From positions 5,411 through 69,410 of the forward strand of contig JBMNVL010000001.1 of assembly GCA_050946775.1 (NCBI GenBank): a stretch of 64,000 nt of DNA. The letters are read 5' to 3'. How positions within the stretch are numbered: position 1 is the first letter of the stretch; each line of letters starts with the position of its first letter. Origin of the DNA: UMGS1474 sp050946775 (GTDB taxonomy: Bacteria > Bacillota > Clostridia > Oscillospirales > Acutalibacteraceae). The notes beneath the pieces were generated by a model. That model worked only from the letters and a program-made list of their open reading frames with translations. It ran no database searches and was not told the DNA's origin. This document shows, piece by piece, positions 17,518 through 24,654 of the stretch. The position numbers and the translations under genes were made by a program.

Positions 17518-18949
17518 ACGACAGCGCGACCCGTTCCACCATGTCGGCCAGACTGCCGACCGCCTGGACGTTGTTGATGATCACCGCGTCGGTGATGGCG
17601 TACTGTTTGATCAGTTTGGCGGTGCTGCCGTCAAAATGGCGGATGTCGGCCACCACCACCCGCTGGTAGTAATCCAGCATATACGGCACGAAAGCGTTGC
17701 CGTAGGATTCCTTGAAGACCAGCAGGGAGCGGCCGTTATGGTTTTCGGTCTCGAAAACGGTCAGCGGCAAATCGCCGCCGATGTACATCCCGGCGTAGCT
17801 GTTGGACGACGAATCGATGGCGGTGCCGGGATACCAGTTGCCGCCCGACTGATAGCTCATGGTGTAGCCGACGTGGGGATAATGGCCCACGGTATAGTCG
17901 GGATTTTTCTCCAGACACGCCGGGTAATCGGCGTAATAATGCAGGGTGCCGATAAACCCGGTGTTGGTCACCGTGTCGTAACTGCTCAGCTCGTAGGGCG
18001 TGATCCCGTTGGCCCGGCAGTAGGCGACGCTGGCGTAATACGCGCCCAGTCCCGTCCAGTGGTGGTCGGTGCGGTAAAACATATACTCGCCCGCGTGCTG
18101 GGCCATGATCCCCATTGCGTCGGCGGTTTTCACCCGCTTGTCCATCTTTTTGTAGGTGTTGGCGATGAAAGCGGCGGTGTCCTTGCGGGGATCGGGATAG
18201 CCCTTGGGGCTTTCAAAGGCGGCGCATTTGGGAACGATCAGACTGGTGACGTTGAGCTTTTGGTATTTGGCGGCAAAGGCGTTGACCACCCCGGCGTAGT
18301 ATCCGCTGCCGGAGGGATCGGGGTCGAAATACTCCATTGCGTAATCCCCGCAGACCAGTACAGCGTTCGCGTAATAGGCGTTGAGGTTGTTGTGGTAGTG
18401 GCCGGTGTTCTGGGTTTCGGGGATCAGGGAAGCCGGCTTTTGGGCATCGTTCGAGGCCGGACCGCCGGGCGGGGTATAGCGGGCCTCGTTTTGCTTGGCG
18501 ACCACCTGCGCGCCGCAGACGGTGCATTTGCCGTTTGCGCCCACCTTGTGGCCGGTGGCCTTGACCAGCTCCTTGCCGCAGACCTGACAGGTCTGGGGCG
18601 TGGTACAGGTGGCGGCCGGGCCGGGGGTGTGCTCTTTGGGCGGGGTCAGCTCCTCGCCGCAGACGGTGCACACCTGCGCCGACGAACAGGTGGCCTCGGG
18701 TCCCGGAGTATGCCCCAGCGGCTGAGCCAGTACCTCGCCGCAAACGGCGCAGGTCTGGGGGAAGGTACAGGTGGCGTCGGCGCCGGGGGTATGCCCCAGC
18801 GGCTGAGCCAGCACCTCGCCGCAATCGACGCAGATCTGGGGTGCGGTACAGGTGGCGGCCGGGCCGGGAGTATGCTCGTGCCGGCAGCCGGCCAGCGGCA
18901 AAACGCTTATCGCCGCCGCCAGCGCGATCAAACGTATGGACCGATTCAT
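17516..18949 (-). CDS. DHHW-family lipoprotein with Cys-rich tandem repeats
   Basis: A 477-residue exported protein. Residues 1-22 form a lipoprotein signal (VLPLAGC). Residues 26-133 are four 27-residue repeats of the type HTPGPAATCT-x-PQ-x-CxVCGEEL, each with a CxxC, followed by a shorter KCTVCG unit. The remainder is a DHHW domain with D295-H296-H297-W298 in YRTDHHWTGLGAYY, a relative of AlgX/AlgJ-type SGNH proteins linked to O-acetylation of surface polysaccharides. No MBOAT acyltransferase partner is in the window. The repeats probably bind metal; this is inference. Confidence 0.82.
   Translation of the reverse strand: MNRSIRLIALAAAISVLPLAGCRHEHTPGPAATCTAPQICVDCGEVLAQPLGHTPGADATCTFPQTCAVCGEVLAQPLGHTPGPEATCSSAQVCTVCGEELTPPKEHTPGPAATCTTPQTCQVCGKELVKATGHKVGANGKCTVCGAQVVAKQNEARYTPPGGPASNDAQKPASLIPETQNTGHYHNNLNAYYANAVLVCGDYAMEYFDPDPSGSGYYAGVVNAFAAKYQKLNVTSLIVPKCAAFESPKGYPDPRKDTAAFIANTYKKMDKRVKTADAMGIMAQHAGEYMFYRTDHHWTGLGAYYASVAYCRANGITPYELSSYDTVTNTGFIGTLHYYADYPACLEKNPDYTVGHYPHVGYTMSYQSGGNWYPGTAIDSSSNSYAGMYIGGDLPLTVFETENHNGRSLLVFKESYGNAFVPYMLDYYQRVVVADIRHFDGSTAKLIKQYAITDAVIINNVQAVGSLADMVERVALS
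18551..18874 (-). repeat. Four 81-bp tandem repeats in the DHHW gene
   Basis: The units encode the 27-residue Cys-rich repeats. The first two are most alike (GEVLAQPLG in both), which suggests recent duplication and possible length variation between strains. Confidence 0.85.
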
Positions 18950-18996
18950 AGCATCGCTCTTTTCCGAAAAAATGCGGTATTCCGCGAACGGGCTCT

Positions 18997-19025
18997 ATTG
19001 TAGGCGCTTCGCCGTGAAAAGTCAA
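18997..19025 (-). promoter_or_regulatory. Promoter of the DHHW gene
   Basis: Minus-strand TTGACT and TACAAT with a 17-bp spacer. Confidence 0.8.
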
Positions 19026-19041
19026 GAGGTGAAAAAACCCC

Positions 19042-19070
19042 TTGTCAAGCACTGCCGCGGGTGATAGAAT
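19042..19070 (+). promoter_or_regulatory. Promoter of a short unknown transcript
   Basis: TTGTCA and TAGAAT with a 17-bp spacer, divergent from the DHHW promoter. Downstream are a small GGCGC/GCGCC hairpin and the 28-codon frame at 19112. Confidence 0.65.
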
Positions 19071-19111
19071 GAGAAAAAAGGCGCTTTCGCGCCCAAACGG
19101 GGGAGACGCGT

Positions 19112-19198
19112 ATGGCCAAAAAAGCACAGGAATCCCGCGCCGATGGAGCCCTTCGTTCAAAAGATGCGTGGGATCCGTGCCAACGCTCCGCAGAATGA
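19112..19198 (+). CDS. Possible 28-residue peptide or gene remnant
   Basis: An ATG preceded by GGGGGAGACGCGT opens MAKKAQESRADGALRSKDAW and ends at a TGA within CAGAATGACCC, sequence also found in a dispersed repeat near 44190. It has a plausible promoter and ribosome site, so it could be a real small protein or the start of a gene truncated by a repeat insertion. No family recognised. The rest of 18950-19331 holds only promoters and the hairpin at 19247-19279. Confidence 0.35.
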   Translation: MAKKAQESRADGALRSKDAWDPCQRSAE

Positions 19199-19246
19199 CC
19201 CTCCACAAGTGGGATCGGTTTATTTGACAGGCAAAGGAATACAAAG

Positions 19247-19279
19247 CAAGCGCTTGCGCATATGCCGCGCAAGCGCTTG
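19247..19279 (-). terminator. Strong hairpin after the phosphoribosyltransferase gene
   Basis: The 13-bp stem CAAGCGCTTGCGC / GCGCAAGCGCTTG has a 7-nt loop and lies about 50 bp after the minus-strand gene ending at 19332; in that direction it is followed by TTTGTATTCC. Confidence 0.7.
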
Positions 19280-19331
19280 CGTTTTGGTATTGAGCAAAAA
19301 GGGCGGCAAATACCCGATCCGGCAGGGGGCG

Positions 19332-19973
19332 TTACAGCTTGGAAAAGCCGTAACTGTTGACCAGCGCGTCCAGCGGCTTTCCCGCCTTGCACATGGGGCA
19401 TTCGTGCGAGTTATAGCTGGCGTAATCGGCCAGATCCTTCGGGTTGAAGGCCGATTTTACCGGGAAACCCTCGCAATCGTCGGTCGTGGCAAAGATGGCG
19501 GCCACTCCCGCGACGATTCCGCCGTAATACTGGATCGCCTCGATGGCGCCTCTGGCCGTAAAGCCGGTGGTCACCGAAGCCGCCACCACCAAAACGTGCT
19601 TGCCCTCGATCATCGGCAGGGTGTTGTCCCGGAAAATCAACTGACTGCCGGAGGTGTGTTCCGGCGTCACGATATAAATGGTCTTGTGGGCGTTCAGATT
19701 GATGAAGGACCCTTCCGTCAGCGCCTCGGCCAGACAGGTGCCGATCACCTGCGTCCCGTCCAGACAAAGGATGGTGTCGACGATGGTGTTGGCGTTATAG
19801 TAGGAAACCAGCTCTTCGGCTATGGCTTTCGCCTCGGAAAGGCGGGATTTTTGGGACGTCACGTCGATATAATAATTGATATGGCTGTGGCTGGTGGCAA
19901 AATGCCCCTTGGCGACGCGCAAAAAGAGGTTGCTGCGCTTGGTCTGGATTTTATAGGATTGAACGGAAGGCAT
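19332..19973 (-). CDS. Phosphoribosyltransferase-like protein (orotate PRT family)
   Basis: A 213-residue protein with the type I PRTase layout. The PRPP-binding strand-loop reads HVLVVAASVTTGFTARG: the TTG loop is kept but the usual acidic pair (ED or DD) before it is AA, so ordinary transferase activity is doubtful. ECPMCKAGKPLDAL near the C-terminus adds a CxxC. Start 19973 is chosen because AAGGAGA directly abuts the alternative ATG at 19979. It has its own promoter and is monocistronic. A binding or regulatory role is possible. Confidence 0.75.
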   Translation of the reverse strand: MPSVQSYKIQTKRSNLFLRVAKGHFATSHSHINYYIDVTSQKSRLSEAKAIAEELVSYYNANTIVDTILCLDGTQVIGTCLAEALTEGSFINLNAHKTIYIVTPEHTSGSQLIFRDNTLPMIEGKHVLVVAASVTTGFTARGAIEAIQYYGGIVAGVAAIFATTDDCEGFPVKSAFNPKDLADYASYNSHECPMCKAGKPLDALVNSYGFSKL

Positions 19974-20017
19974 AACCATTCTCCTTTTCCGGCAGGGCTT
20001 TTCCCTGTTTTTTCTTC

Positions 20018-20046
20018 ATTATACAGGCGATCGCCGGCAAAGTCAA
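20018..20046 (-). promoter_or_regulatory. Promoter of the phosphoribosyltransferase gene
   Basis: Minus-strand TTGACT and TATAAT with a 17-bp spacer. The leader contains a CAGGG/CCCTG hairpin. Confidence 0.85.
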
Positions 20047-20102
20047 CACAAAACGGCGGCCAAAAGCCCAATGCCGCGCGGCGCAGGACGAATAGAGCTG
20101 AA

Positions 20103-20420
20103 AACACAAAAAGTGATATATCTCGCTTGCGCTCGATGTGATATTTTTCGCTGGCGCGAAAAGTGATATTGCTCCCTTCGGTCGCAGTGATATTCTATTC
20201 GCCTTTTTAGCTGCGCGCAGCGCAATATCACTCGGCGCAAGCCGAATATAACGCAACGCAATATCACTCGCCGCAAGGCGAATAGAGTTGAAAAAAGCAC
20301 GCTTTCGCGTGCTTTTTTCTGTGCTTACCGAACGAATATGCAAAACGGATATAATTAGTAAAAACTGTGTTTTTCGCCTGATTTCGGTTCTCTATGTAAT
20401 ACCCATCCTTAAACGAATGA
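20103..20420. repeat. Hairpin-cluster repeat unit A
   Basis: Four GTGATAT heptamers (20113, 20138, 20163, 20187) spaced about 25 bp apart by small hairpins are mirrored by ATATCAC or ATATAAC (20225, 20246, 20261), so the unit can fold into one long stem carrying lateral hairpins. Then come GAATAGAGTTG, A6, a GCACGC/GCGTGC stem, T6, and an AT-rich segment. No coding potential. Unit B follows with a period of about 318 bp. Confidence 0.8.
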
Positions 20421-20748
20421 AACCACAAAAGTGAAATATCGAGCTTTGCTCGATGTGATATGTTTGCCTTGCGGCAAACGTGATATTTTTCGCTTGCGCG
20501 AAAAGTGATATTATATTCGTTCCTTCACTCGTCCGCAGGACGAATATCACTGCGAAGCAATATCACTCGACCGAAGGTCGAATATAACTCGTTCCGAAGG
20601 AACGAATATAGTTGAAAAAAACCTCGTCTTTCGACGAGGTTTTTTCTGTGATTATCGAACAAATATGCAAAATGGGAGAAATGGGTAAAAAAGTGTGTTT
20701 TGAACCCTGTTTCAGTTCTATGTATATTACCCAGACTTAAACGAACGA
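20421..20748. repeat. Hairpin-cluster repeat unit B
   Basis: Same plan as unit A: GTGA(A/T)AT at 20431, 20455, 20480 and 20505, then ATATCAC at 20544 and 20560 and ATATAAC at 20582. The terminator-like stem after GAATATAGTTG is CCTCGTC/GACGAGG, different from unit A but still paired. A third unit begins near 20738 (ACGAACGAAATCACAAAA) and breaks off. 20749-20817 shows only an ACCAGTA/TACTGGT inverted repeat. Confidence 0.8.
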
Positions 20749-20817
20749 AATCACAAAACCAAACCAGTATCCTAAAAAGAAAGACTGCAGAAGTGTACTG
20801 GTCTTGCAAAAAGAAAA

Positions 20818-21205
20818 TCACCCTTCATCGAACACGAATGGTTTAGACTTGAAGAGGAACTCATTCACTAATTCTTGTACAAGCTCATTGAATATCGGCT
20901 GCATTTTTTTGGTATATGGCAGCACAAAAGGAACTGTATCAATTGTCTTGGATGATTATTTTATAAACTTCACGGGCAATTCTTTCAAGGCAACCAAGAT
21001 AATTACATTCTATTAATCCCTGAATATGTGGTTTAATTCCTGAAATAATTTCTTCACTGTACTCTTTAGAAAGACATGCTTCCGTTTGCACCTTCTCTAC
21101 ACCACCAAATGGCGTTTCACAAACCTCTTCAGAACGAGCATAAATGTGACTAGTATCGTTAGGAGAATTGAACATGTACTTAATTATCAAAATGTTTTCC
21201 TCCAT
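20818..21205 (-). pseudogene. Frameshifted gene of unknown function
   Basis: From ATG 21205 (or TTG 21190, spaced 7 bp from GGAGG) the frame encodes about 85 residues (FNSPNDTSHIYARSEEVCET, later LERIAREVYKIII) and stops at 20939. A one-base shift there opens KTIDTVPFVLPYTKKMQPIF and NELVQELVNEFLFKSKPF, ending at 20818. The joined protein would have about 125 residues. It overlaps the end of the KilA-N gene and was probably co-translated with it. Family not recognised. The break could be real decay or an assembly error. Confidence 0.6.
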
Positions 21206-21788
21206 CTAATAACATGACTCTTTTAGAAATCAGCTTTATCAATTCATATCTACGCTCCGGGTATAGCCATGTAATGAAATCAATCGCAATCGGTTCGACG
21301 GCAAGGGTTCCGCCACCGGAACCCTGCTTCGATTCAATACCCCGAGCGTTTGTTTCGGTGATCCAAGCCTTCGCAGTCAAAGTGAAGGACGGCTCGTGTG
21401 TTTTCTCAATCAATGTCTTCGCCGCCTCATCGTTAAAATAATGAGGGTTATGCTCCTTTTCCCAAAGTCGCAGGAATTCCAAAGTATTCCGATCCCGCAG
21501 CCACGATTGAATCATATATCCGGGGTTTGTTTCATTTTTGCGTTTGGCGAATTGAGTGAGCGAAACCATACGGCGCTCGTTGTTCTTTCGATATATTTGC
21601 AAATCAAACAAAAGCTTGGCGTATTCTTTATTCGTCGCTATGAGTTTTTCAATCTTTTCTTTTTCATCTTGAATCTGCAATTCTATTTCTGCTTGCGGTA
21701 TTTTTATCTTTTTTAGAACGCGACGAATGTTTTCTGAATATTCAGTCAAATACTCTTGAACAGCGTCACCGTAAAAATCAAAATCCAT
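21180..21788 (-). CDS. KilA-N domain protein
   Basis: A 202-residue protein. Residues 1-70 are a helical, charged region; the rest matches the KilA-N DNA-binding domain common in phages and mobile elements: SLTQFAKRKNETNPGYMIQS, WLRDRNTLEFLRLWEKEHNP, TAKAWITETNARGI, and IAIDFITWLYPERRYEL. It is AT-rich relative to the chromosome and sits between a recombinase-domain gene and a broken gene, so it most likely belongs to a mobile island inserted near the tRNA cluster. Its target is unknown. Confidence 0.8.
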   Translation of the reverse strand: MDFDFYGDAVQEYLTEYSENIRRVLKKIKIPQAEIELQIQDEKEKIEKLIATNKEYAKLLFDLQIYRKNNERRMVSLTQFAKRKNETNPGYMIQSWLRDRNTLEFLRLWEKEHNPHYFNDEAAKTLIEKTHEPSFTLTAKAWITETNARGIESKQGSGGGTLAVEPIAIDFITWLYPERRYELIKLISKRVMLLDGGKHFDN

Positions 21789-21852
21789 ATCTACTTCCCC
21801 CTGTTATTTTAAATAATATCACATTTTTTCAAAAAATAACAGGGGGTATTTG

Positions 21853-22143
21853 TTAACACGCCTTTTTGGATCTACGATCCTTTTCGATGCACATCTTGTA
21901 AAACATATCAAACGAAACGATGTCAATATAGTTTTTACTGGATAACACATTATCAATATACTGCGCCGACCACCGATCTTTACCGGAAGGAGACTTAATC
22001 CCTCTGCTGAAAAGTTCATCGGCTATTTTTCTCAAACTGCAACCGCCAAGATACATATCGTAAATCAATTTGATTGCCTTTGCCTCATCTTCTTTAATGC
22101 AAATTCTGTCACCGACAACTTGATAACCATAAATAATTCTCAT
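21853..22143 (-). CDS. Stand-alone recombinase-domain protein
   Basis: A 96-residue protein with only the middle Recombinase domain of large serine recombinases: RIIYGYQVVGDRICIKEDEA, IYDMYLGGCSLRKIADEL, GIKSPSGKDRWSAQYIDNVL. The catalytic resolvase domain and the C-terminal zinc ribbon are absent. It has its own ribosome site (AAGGATGGTTTTACG), and similar short genes are known in Clostridia, so it may be functional rather than a fragment. It marks the tRNA-proximal edge of the AT-rich island. Confidence 0.75.
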   Translation of the reverse strand: MRIIYGYQVVGDRICIKEDEAKAIKLIYDMYLGGCSLRKIADELFSRGIKSPSGKDRWSAQYIDNVLSSKNYIDIVSFDMFYKMCIEKDRRSKKAC

Positions 22144-22197
22144 CGTAAAACCATCCTTTCTATTCCACTTATTTTTATGTTTAGGTTTTGTAAAAAA

Positions 22198-22223
22198 GCA
22201 AACCTACAGTTTTTTAGGTTTGC
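22198..22223 (-). terminator. Hairpin terminator upstream of the recombinase gene
   Basis: The GCAAACCTA/TAGGTTTGC stem is followed on the minus strand by T6, isolating the island from tRNA transcription. Confidence 0.75.
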
Positions 22224-22302
22224 AAGCGGTAAATATGTGTTTTTGAGCCTGTTTTGAGGCCAAAACGCGTCTTTTTGGTCAAAAATCGCCCGGAAAAAGC
22301 AA

Positions 22303-22337
22303 CAAACCCACTCCATTTTATGTATGGAATGGGCTTG
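22303..22337 (-). terminator. Terminator of the tRNA operon
   Basis: The minus-strand stem CCCATTCCAT/ATGGAGTGGG (one G-T pair) is followed by TTTGTT, just after tRNA-Cys. Confidence 0.75.
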
Positions 22338-22344
22338 TCAATCA

Positions 22345-22419
22345 TGGAGGCGCCACCCAGATTTGAACTGGGGAATCAGGGTTTTGCAGACCCATGCCTT
22401 ACCACTTGGCTATGGCGCC
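22345..22419 (-). tRNA. tRNA-Cys (GCA)
   Basis: The minus strand gives a 75-nt cloverleaf: acceptor GGCGCC/GGCGCC, anticodon loop CTGCAAA with GCA, T-loop GTTCAAATC, and an encoded CCA. It is the last of three adjacent tRNAs and the one next to the mobile-looking island. Confidence 0.95.
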
Positions 22420-22460
22420 ATATTGCAAAAGGCGCCAAACCCTTTGACGCCTTTTGTGTT

Positions 22461-22536
22461 TGGAGCGGCTTACGAGGCTCGAACTCGCTACCTCCACCTT
22501 GGCAAGGTGGCGCTCTACCAGATGAGCTAAAGCCGC
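22461..22536 (-). tRNA. tRNA-Gly (GCC)
   Basis: A 76-nt cloverleaf on the minus strand with acceptor GCGGCTT/AAGCCGC, anticodon GCC in the loop TTGCCAA, T-loop GTTCGAGCC, and an encoded CCA. Confidence 0.95.
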
Positions 22537-22541
22537 ATGCG

Positions 22542-22617
22542 TGGTGCCTCCGGACGGAATCGAACCATCGACACGGGGATTTTCAGTCCCCTGCTCTACC
22601 GACTGAGCTACAGAGGC
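22542..22617 (-). tRNA. tRNA-Phe (GAA)
   Basis: A 76-nt cloverleaf on the minus strand with acceptor GCCTCTG/CGGAGGC (G-T pairing), anticodon GAA in CTGAAAA, T-loop GTTCGATTC, and an encoded CCA. It is first in the operon and lies 5 bp before tRNA-Gly. Confidence 0.95.
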
Positions 22618-22715
22618 ATACGGCACCGTTTGAAAACGGTGCGTCGATTATTATAGCATCCCGGTTTTTCCTTGTCAAGACAAAATTGTGAAAACCCGGA
22701 AACTTTTTTGCGGGA

Positions 22716-22931
22716 TCAATTTCGCCGCAGCCGTCGCTGCAGCCGGAGGATCCGCTGGCGGCGGGCTTCGGTGGCGGCGGAATCGACGGTATAGACCCCG
22801 TCGGTTTCGATCACCACGTCGCCCGGGCGGATTTGCGGCGGCAATTGTGCCAGCGGCAGATCGTGCAGCCCTTCGGCGTCGTCCTGCAGCACGGCGAAGC
22901 CCTCTTCCAGGCGATCCACAACGTATCTCAT
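22716..22931 (-). CDS. DUF3006-like small protein
   Basis: A 71-residue protein with the DUF3006 pattern: RYVVDRLEEGFAVLQDD, LPPQIRPGDVVI, and an Arg-rich helix at the C-terminus. It overlaps the stop of the upstream metallo-beta-lactamase-fold gene by 4 bp (ATGA), the arrangement usually seen for this family. A longer in-frame start exists at 23006 but lies inside that gene. Function unknown; probably a partner of the hydrolase. Confidence 0.8.
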   Translation of the reverse strand: MRYVVDRLEEGFAVLQDDAEGLHDLPLAQLPPQIRPGDVVIETDGVYTVDSAATEARRQRILRLQRRLRRN

Positions 22932-23881
22932 GCGGCGGCCTTCCTTTCTTTTTGGGCTTGGACGTCGACGGTTTGCCCGTCGCTGATCATTACGATGGTG
23001 CCGCACCGATCGGTGCGCCAGACGGTGACGGCGTGCTTTTGAAGAATTTGCAGGGTTTCGGGATGGGGATGGCCGTACCGGTTATCCACGCCGCAGGACA
23101 GCACCGCGTGGGTGGGCGCCACCGCGGAAAGAAATTTTTCGGACGTGGACGAGCGGCTGCCGTGGTGGCCGGCTTTCAGAACGTCGGCCCGCAGATCGGC
23201 GCCGCTTTTGAGCAGGGCGGTTTCGGCCTTGCGCTCGGCGTCGCCCATCATCAAAAACCGGGTTTTGCCGAAGGTGATCTTGCAGACCACCGACATGTTG
23301 TTGGTGTCCTCGTATTCTCCGACCGGGCCGAGGACGTCGACGACGGCTTCTCCCAGTTCCCAGTGCTGCCCGGGTTTGGCCTCGGTCACGGGAATGTCCC
23401 GCTCTTCCAGAGCGGTGAGCAGCCGCTCGTAGGACGCGGAGGTGGGGGTGTGTTCGTCGTCCATGAAACTCATCAAAAACCGGTCGACCTCCAGTTGGGT
23501 CAACACCGTCGGCAACCCGCCGATATGGTCGGCGTCGGGATGGGTGGCCACCACCAGATCCAGCCGTTTTACCCCCTGCTTGCGCAGATAATCGACCACC
23601 GCGCCGCCGTCGTCCGGTTCGCCGCCGTCGATCAGCATCTGCTTGTCGCCGCAGCGGATCAGGGCGGCGTCGGCGTTGCCCACGTCGATGAAATGCACCT
23701 GCATCGTCCCATCGGGAAGCGGCAGGTCGGTTTTCTCAAGCCCCAGCAGCGCCTTCCAGGTGAAGGCGGGCGCCGGCGGCGAGGGCAGCAGGCTGTTGAC
23801 GGAGATGGCGATCACCGCGATCAGGGCGATCACCGCCAGGGTTTTGAGTGAAGACGATCGGGACGCGGTTTTCCGGCTCAT
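22928..23881 (-). CDS. Secreted or membrane-anchored metallo-beta-lactamase-fold hydrolase (ComEC C-terminal type)
   Basis: A 317-residue protein with one N-terminal hydrophobic helix (residues 12-30) and a metallo-beta-lactamase domain: MQVHFIDVGNADAALI, metal ligands in THPDADHIGG, GDAERKAE, and KAGHHGSRSS. The same fold forms the C-terminal domain of the DNA uptake channel ComEC, but the channel part is absent. It is anchored outside the membrane, by inference. The gene starts 19 bp after the S24 repressor gene and is followed by a DUF3006 partner. Confidence 0.87.
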   Translation of the reverse strand: MSRKTASRSSSLKTLAVIALIAVIAISVNSLLPSPPAPAFTWKALLGLEKTDLPLPDGTMQVHFIDVGNADAALIRCGDKQMLIDGGEPDDGGAVVDYLRKQGVKRLDLVVATHPDADHIGGLPTVLTQLEVDRFLMSFMDDEHTPTSASYERLLTALEERDIPVTEAKPGQHWELGEAVVDVLGPVGEYEDTNNMSVVCKITFGKTRFLMMGDAERKAETALLKSGADLRADVLKAGHHGSRSSTSEKFLSAVAPTHAVLSCGVDNRYGHPHPETLQILQKHAVTVWRTDRCGTIVMISDGQTVDVQAQKERKAAA

Positions 23882-23900
23882 AATACGGCTCCTTACCGAT

Positions 23901-24539
23901 TCAGAATTTGCGCTTGCTTTCCATCACCCGGCCGACGATCCGCACCTTGGCGGCGTCGTCGCCGCGAAAGCGGCGGGGCGGGTAATAGGGATTGACGCTG
24001 TGCAGCTCGATGCCGTCGGGCAGATAGCGGATCTGCTTGACGGTGCCCTCTTCGTTGTCGATCACCGCCACGGCGTAATCGCCCGAGTCCACCCGGTCCT
24101 GCCGGCGGATCAGCACCAGATCCCCTTCGTTGATCAGGGGCGTCATGCTGTCGCCCGACACGGTGAACCAGCAGTACGGCTCGTTTCCCCGCACCGAGGA
24201 AGCAGCCGCCGGCTCGTAGCCGACGATCTCCTCGAACACCGCGCCGCCGAAGCCGCCCTTGACCACCCCGAGAATGGGCAGGCGCACCGTGCCGTCGACC
24301 GCCGGGCGTACCGGCCGCACCGTGTTGTCGCCCTGCAGCCAGCCGACGGTGACCCCGTAATGCTCGGCCAGCAGACTGAGAGTGGCGCGGCTGATGTTGG
24401 CGGTGGAGCCGCTTTCCCACCGCATGACGGTGGTCTTGTTGACCCCCAGCACCGCCGCCACCTGCTCCAGCGTTTCGCGGCGCTCTTCCCGGCATTGGCG
24501 TAGCCGCCGCGCCGTGATCGACAGGGCTTCCCGCTCCAT
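23901..24539 (-). CDS. XRE-S24 (LexA/CI-type) phage-like repressor
   Basis: A 212-residue repressor. Residues 7-65 form a helix-turn-helix domain (TLEQVAAVLGVNKTTVMRWE); residues about 115-205 form the self-cleaving S24 domain with nucleophile S131 in SGDSMTPL and base K168 in EGTVKQI. DNA damage would therefore cause RecA-stimulated self-cleavage. Start 24539 follows AAGGAGGCGGATGCG. It faces away from the packaging module, and GTTGCAAAATG sites lie in its own promoter and before the rightward one, as in a phage genetic switch. Confidence 0.9.
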   Translation of the reverse strand: MEREALSITARRLRQCREERRETLEQVAAVLGVNKTTVMRWESGSTANISRATLSLLAEHYGVTVGWLQGDNTVRPVRPAVDGTVRLPILGVVKGGFGGAVFEEIVGYEPAAASSVRGNEPYCWFTVSGDSMTPLINEGDLVLIRRQDRVDSGDYAVAVIDNEEGTVKQIRYLPDGIELHSVNPYYPPRRFRGDDAAKVRIVGRVMESKRKF

Positions 24540-24563
24540 CGCATCCGCCTCCTTTTTTTCTTT

Positions 24564-24591
24564 AGTATAACACATTTTGCAACGAGGTCAA
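24564..24591 (-). promoter_or_regulatory. Repressor promoter with internal operator
   Basis: Minus-strand TTGACC and TATACT are 16 bp apart; the spacer contains GTTGCAAAATG (24573-24583), consistent with autorepression. Confidence 0.75.
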
Positions 24592-24608
24592 GCATATTTT
24601 CAAAAAAA

Positions 24609-24619
24609 GTTGCAAAATG
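24609..24619. promoter_or_regulatory. Putative S24 repressor operator
   Basis: GTTGCAAAATG is the exact complement of 24573-24583 and ends 3 bp before the -35 box of the rightward promoter. A 15-bp copy including it recurs at 25306-25320. Confidence 0.7.
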
Positions 24620-24622
24620 CTA

Positions 24623-24651
24623 TTGACAAGTGGAAAAAATGGGGCTATCAT
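24623..24651 (+). promoter_or_regulatory. Rightward promoter of the phage module
   Basis: TTGACA and TATCAT with a 17-bp spacer, just upstream of an SOS box. Confidence 0.85.
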
Positions 24652-24654
24652 AGA

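Noticed and set aside
20103..20748. CRISPR array or rho-independent terminator cluster only
   Set aside because: Repeats are mirrored (GTGATAT versus ATATCAC) and the spacers are hairpins, which does not fit CRISPR; the terminator-like stems are only part of the unit.
22254..22691. Plus-strand open frame of 145 codons
   Set aside because: It is antisense to three clear tRNA genes.
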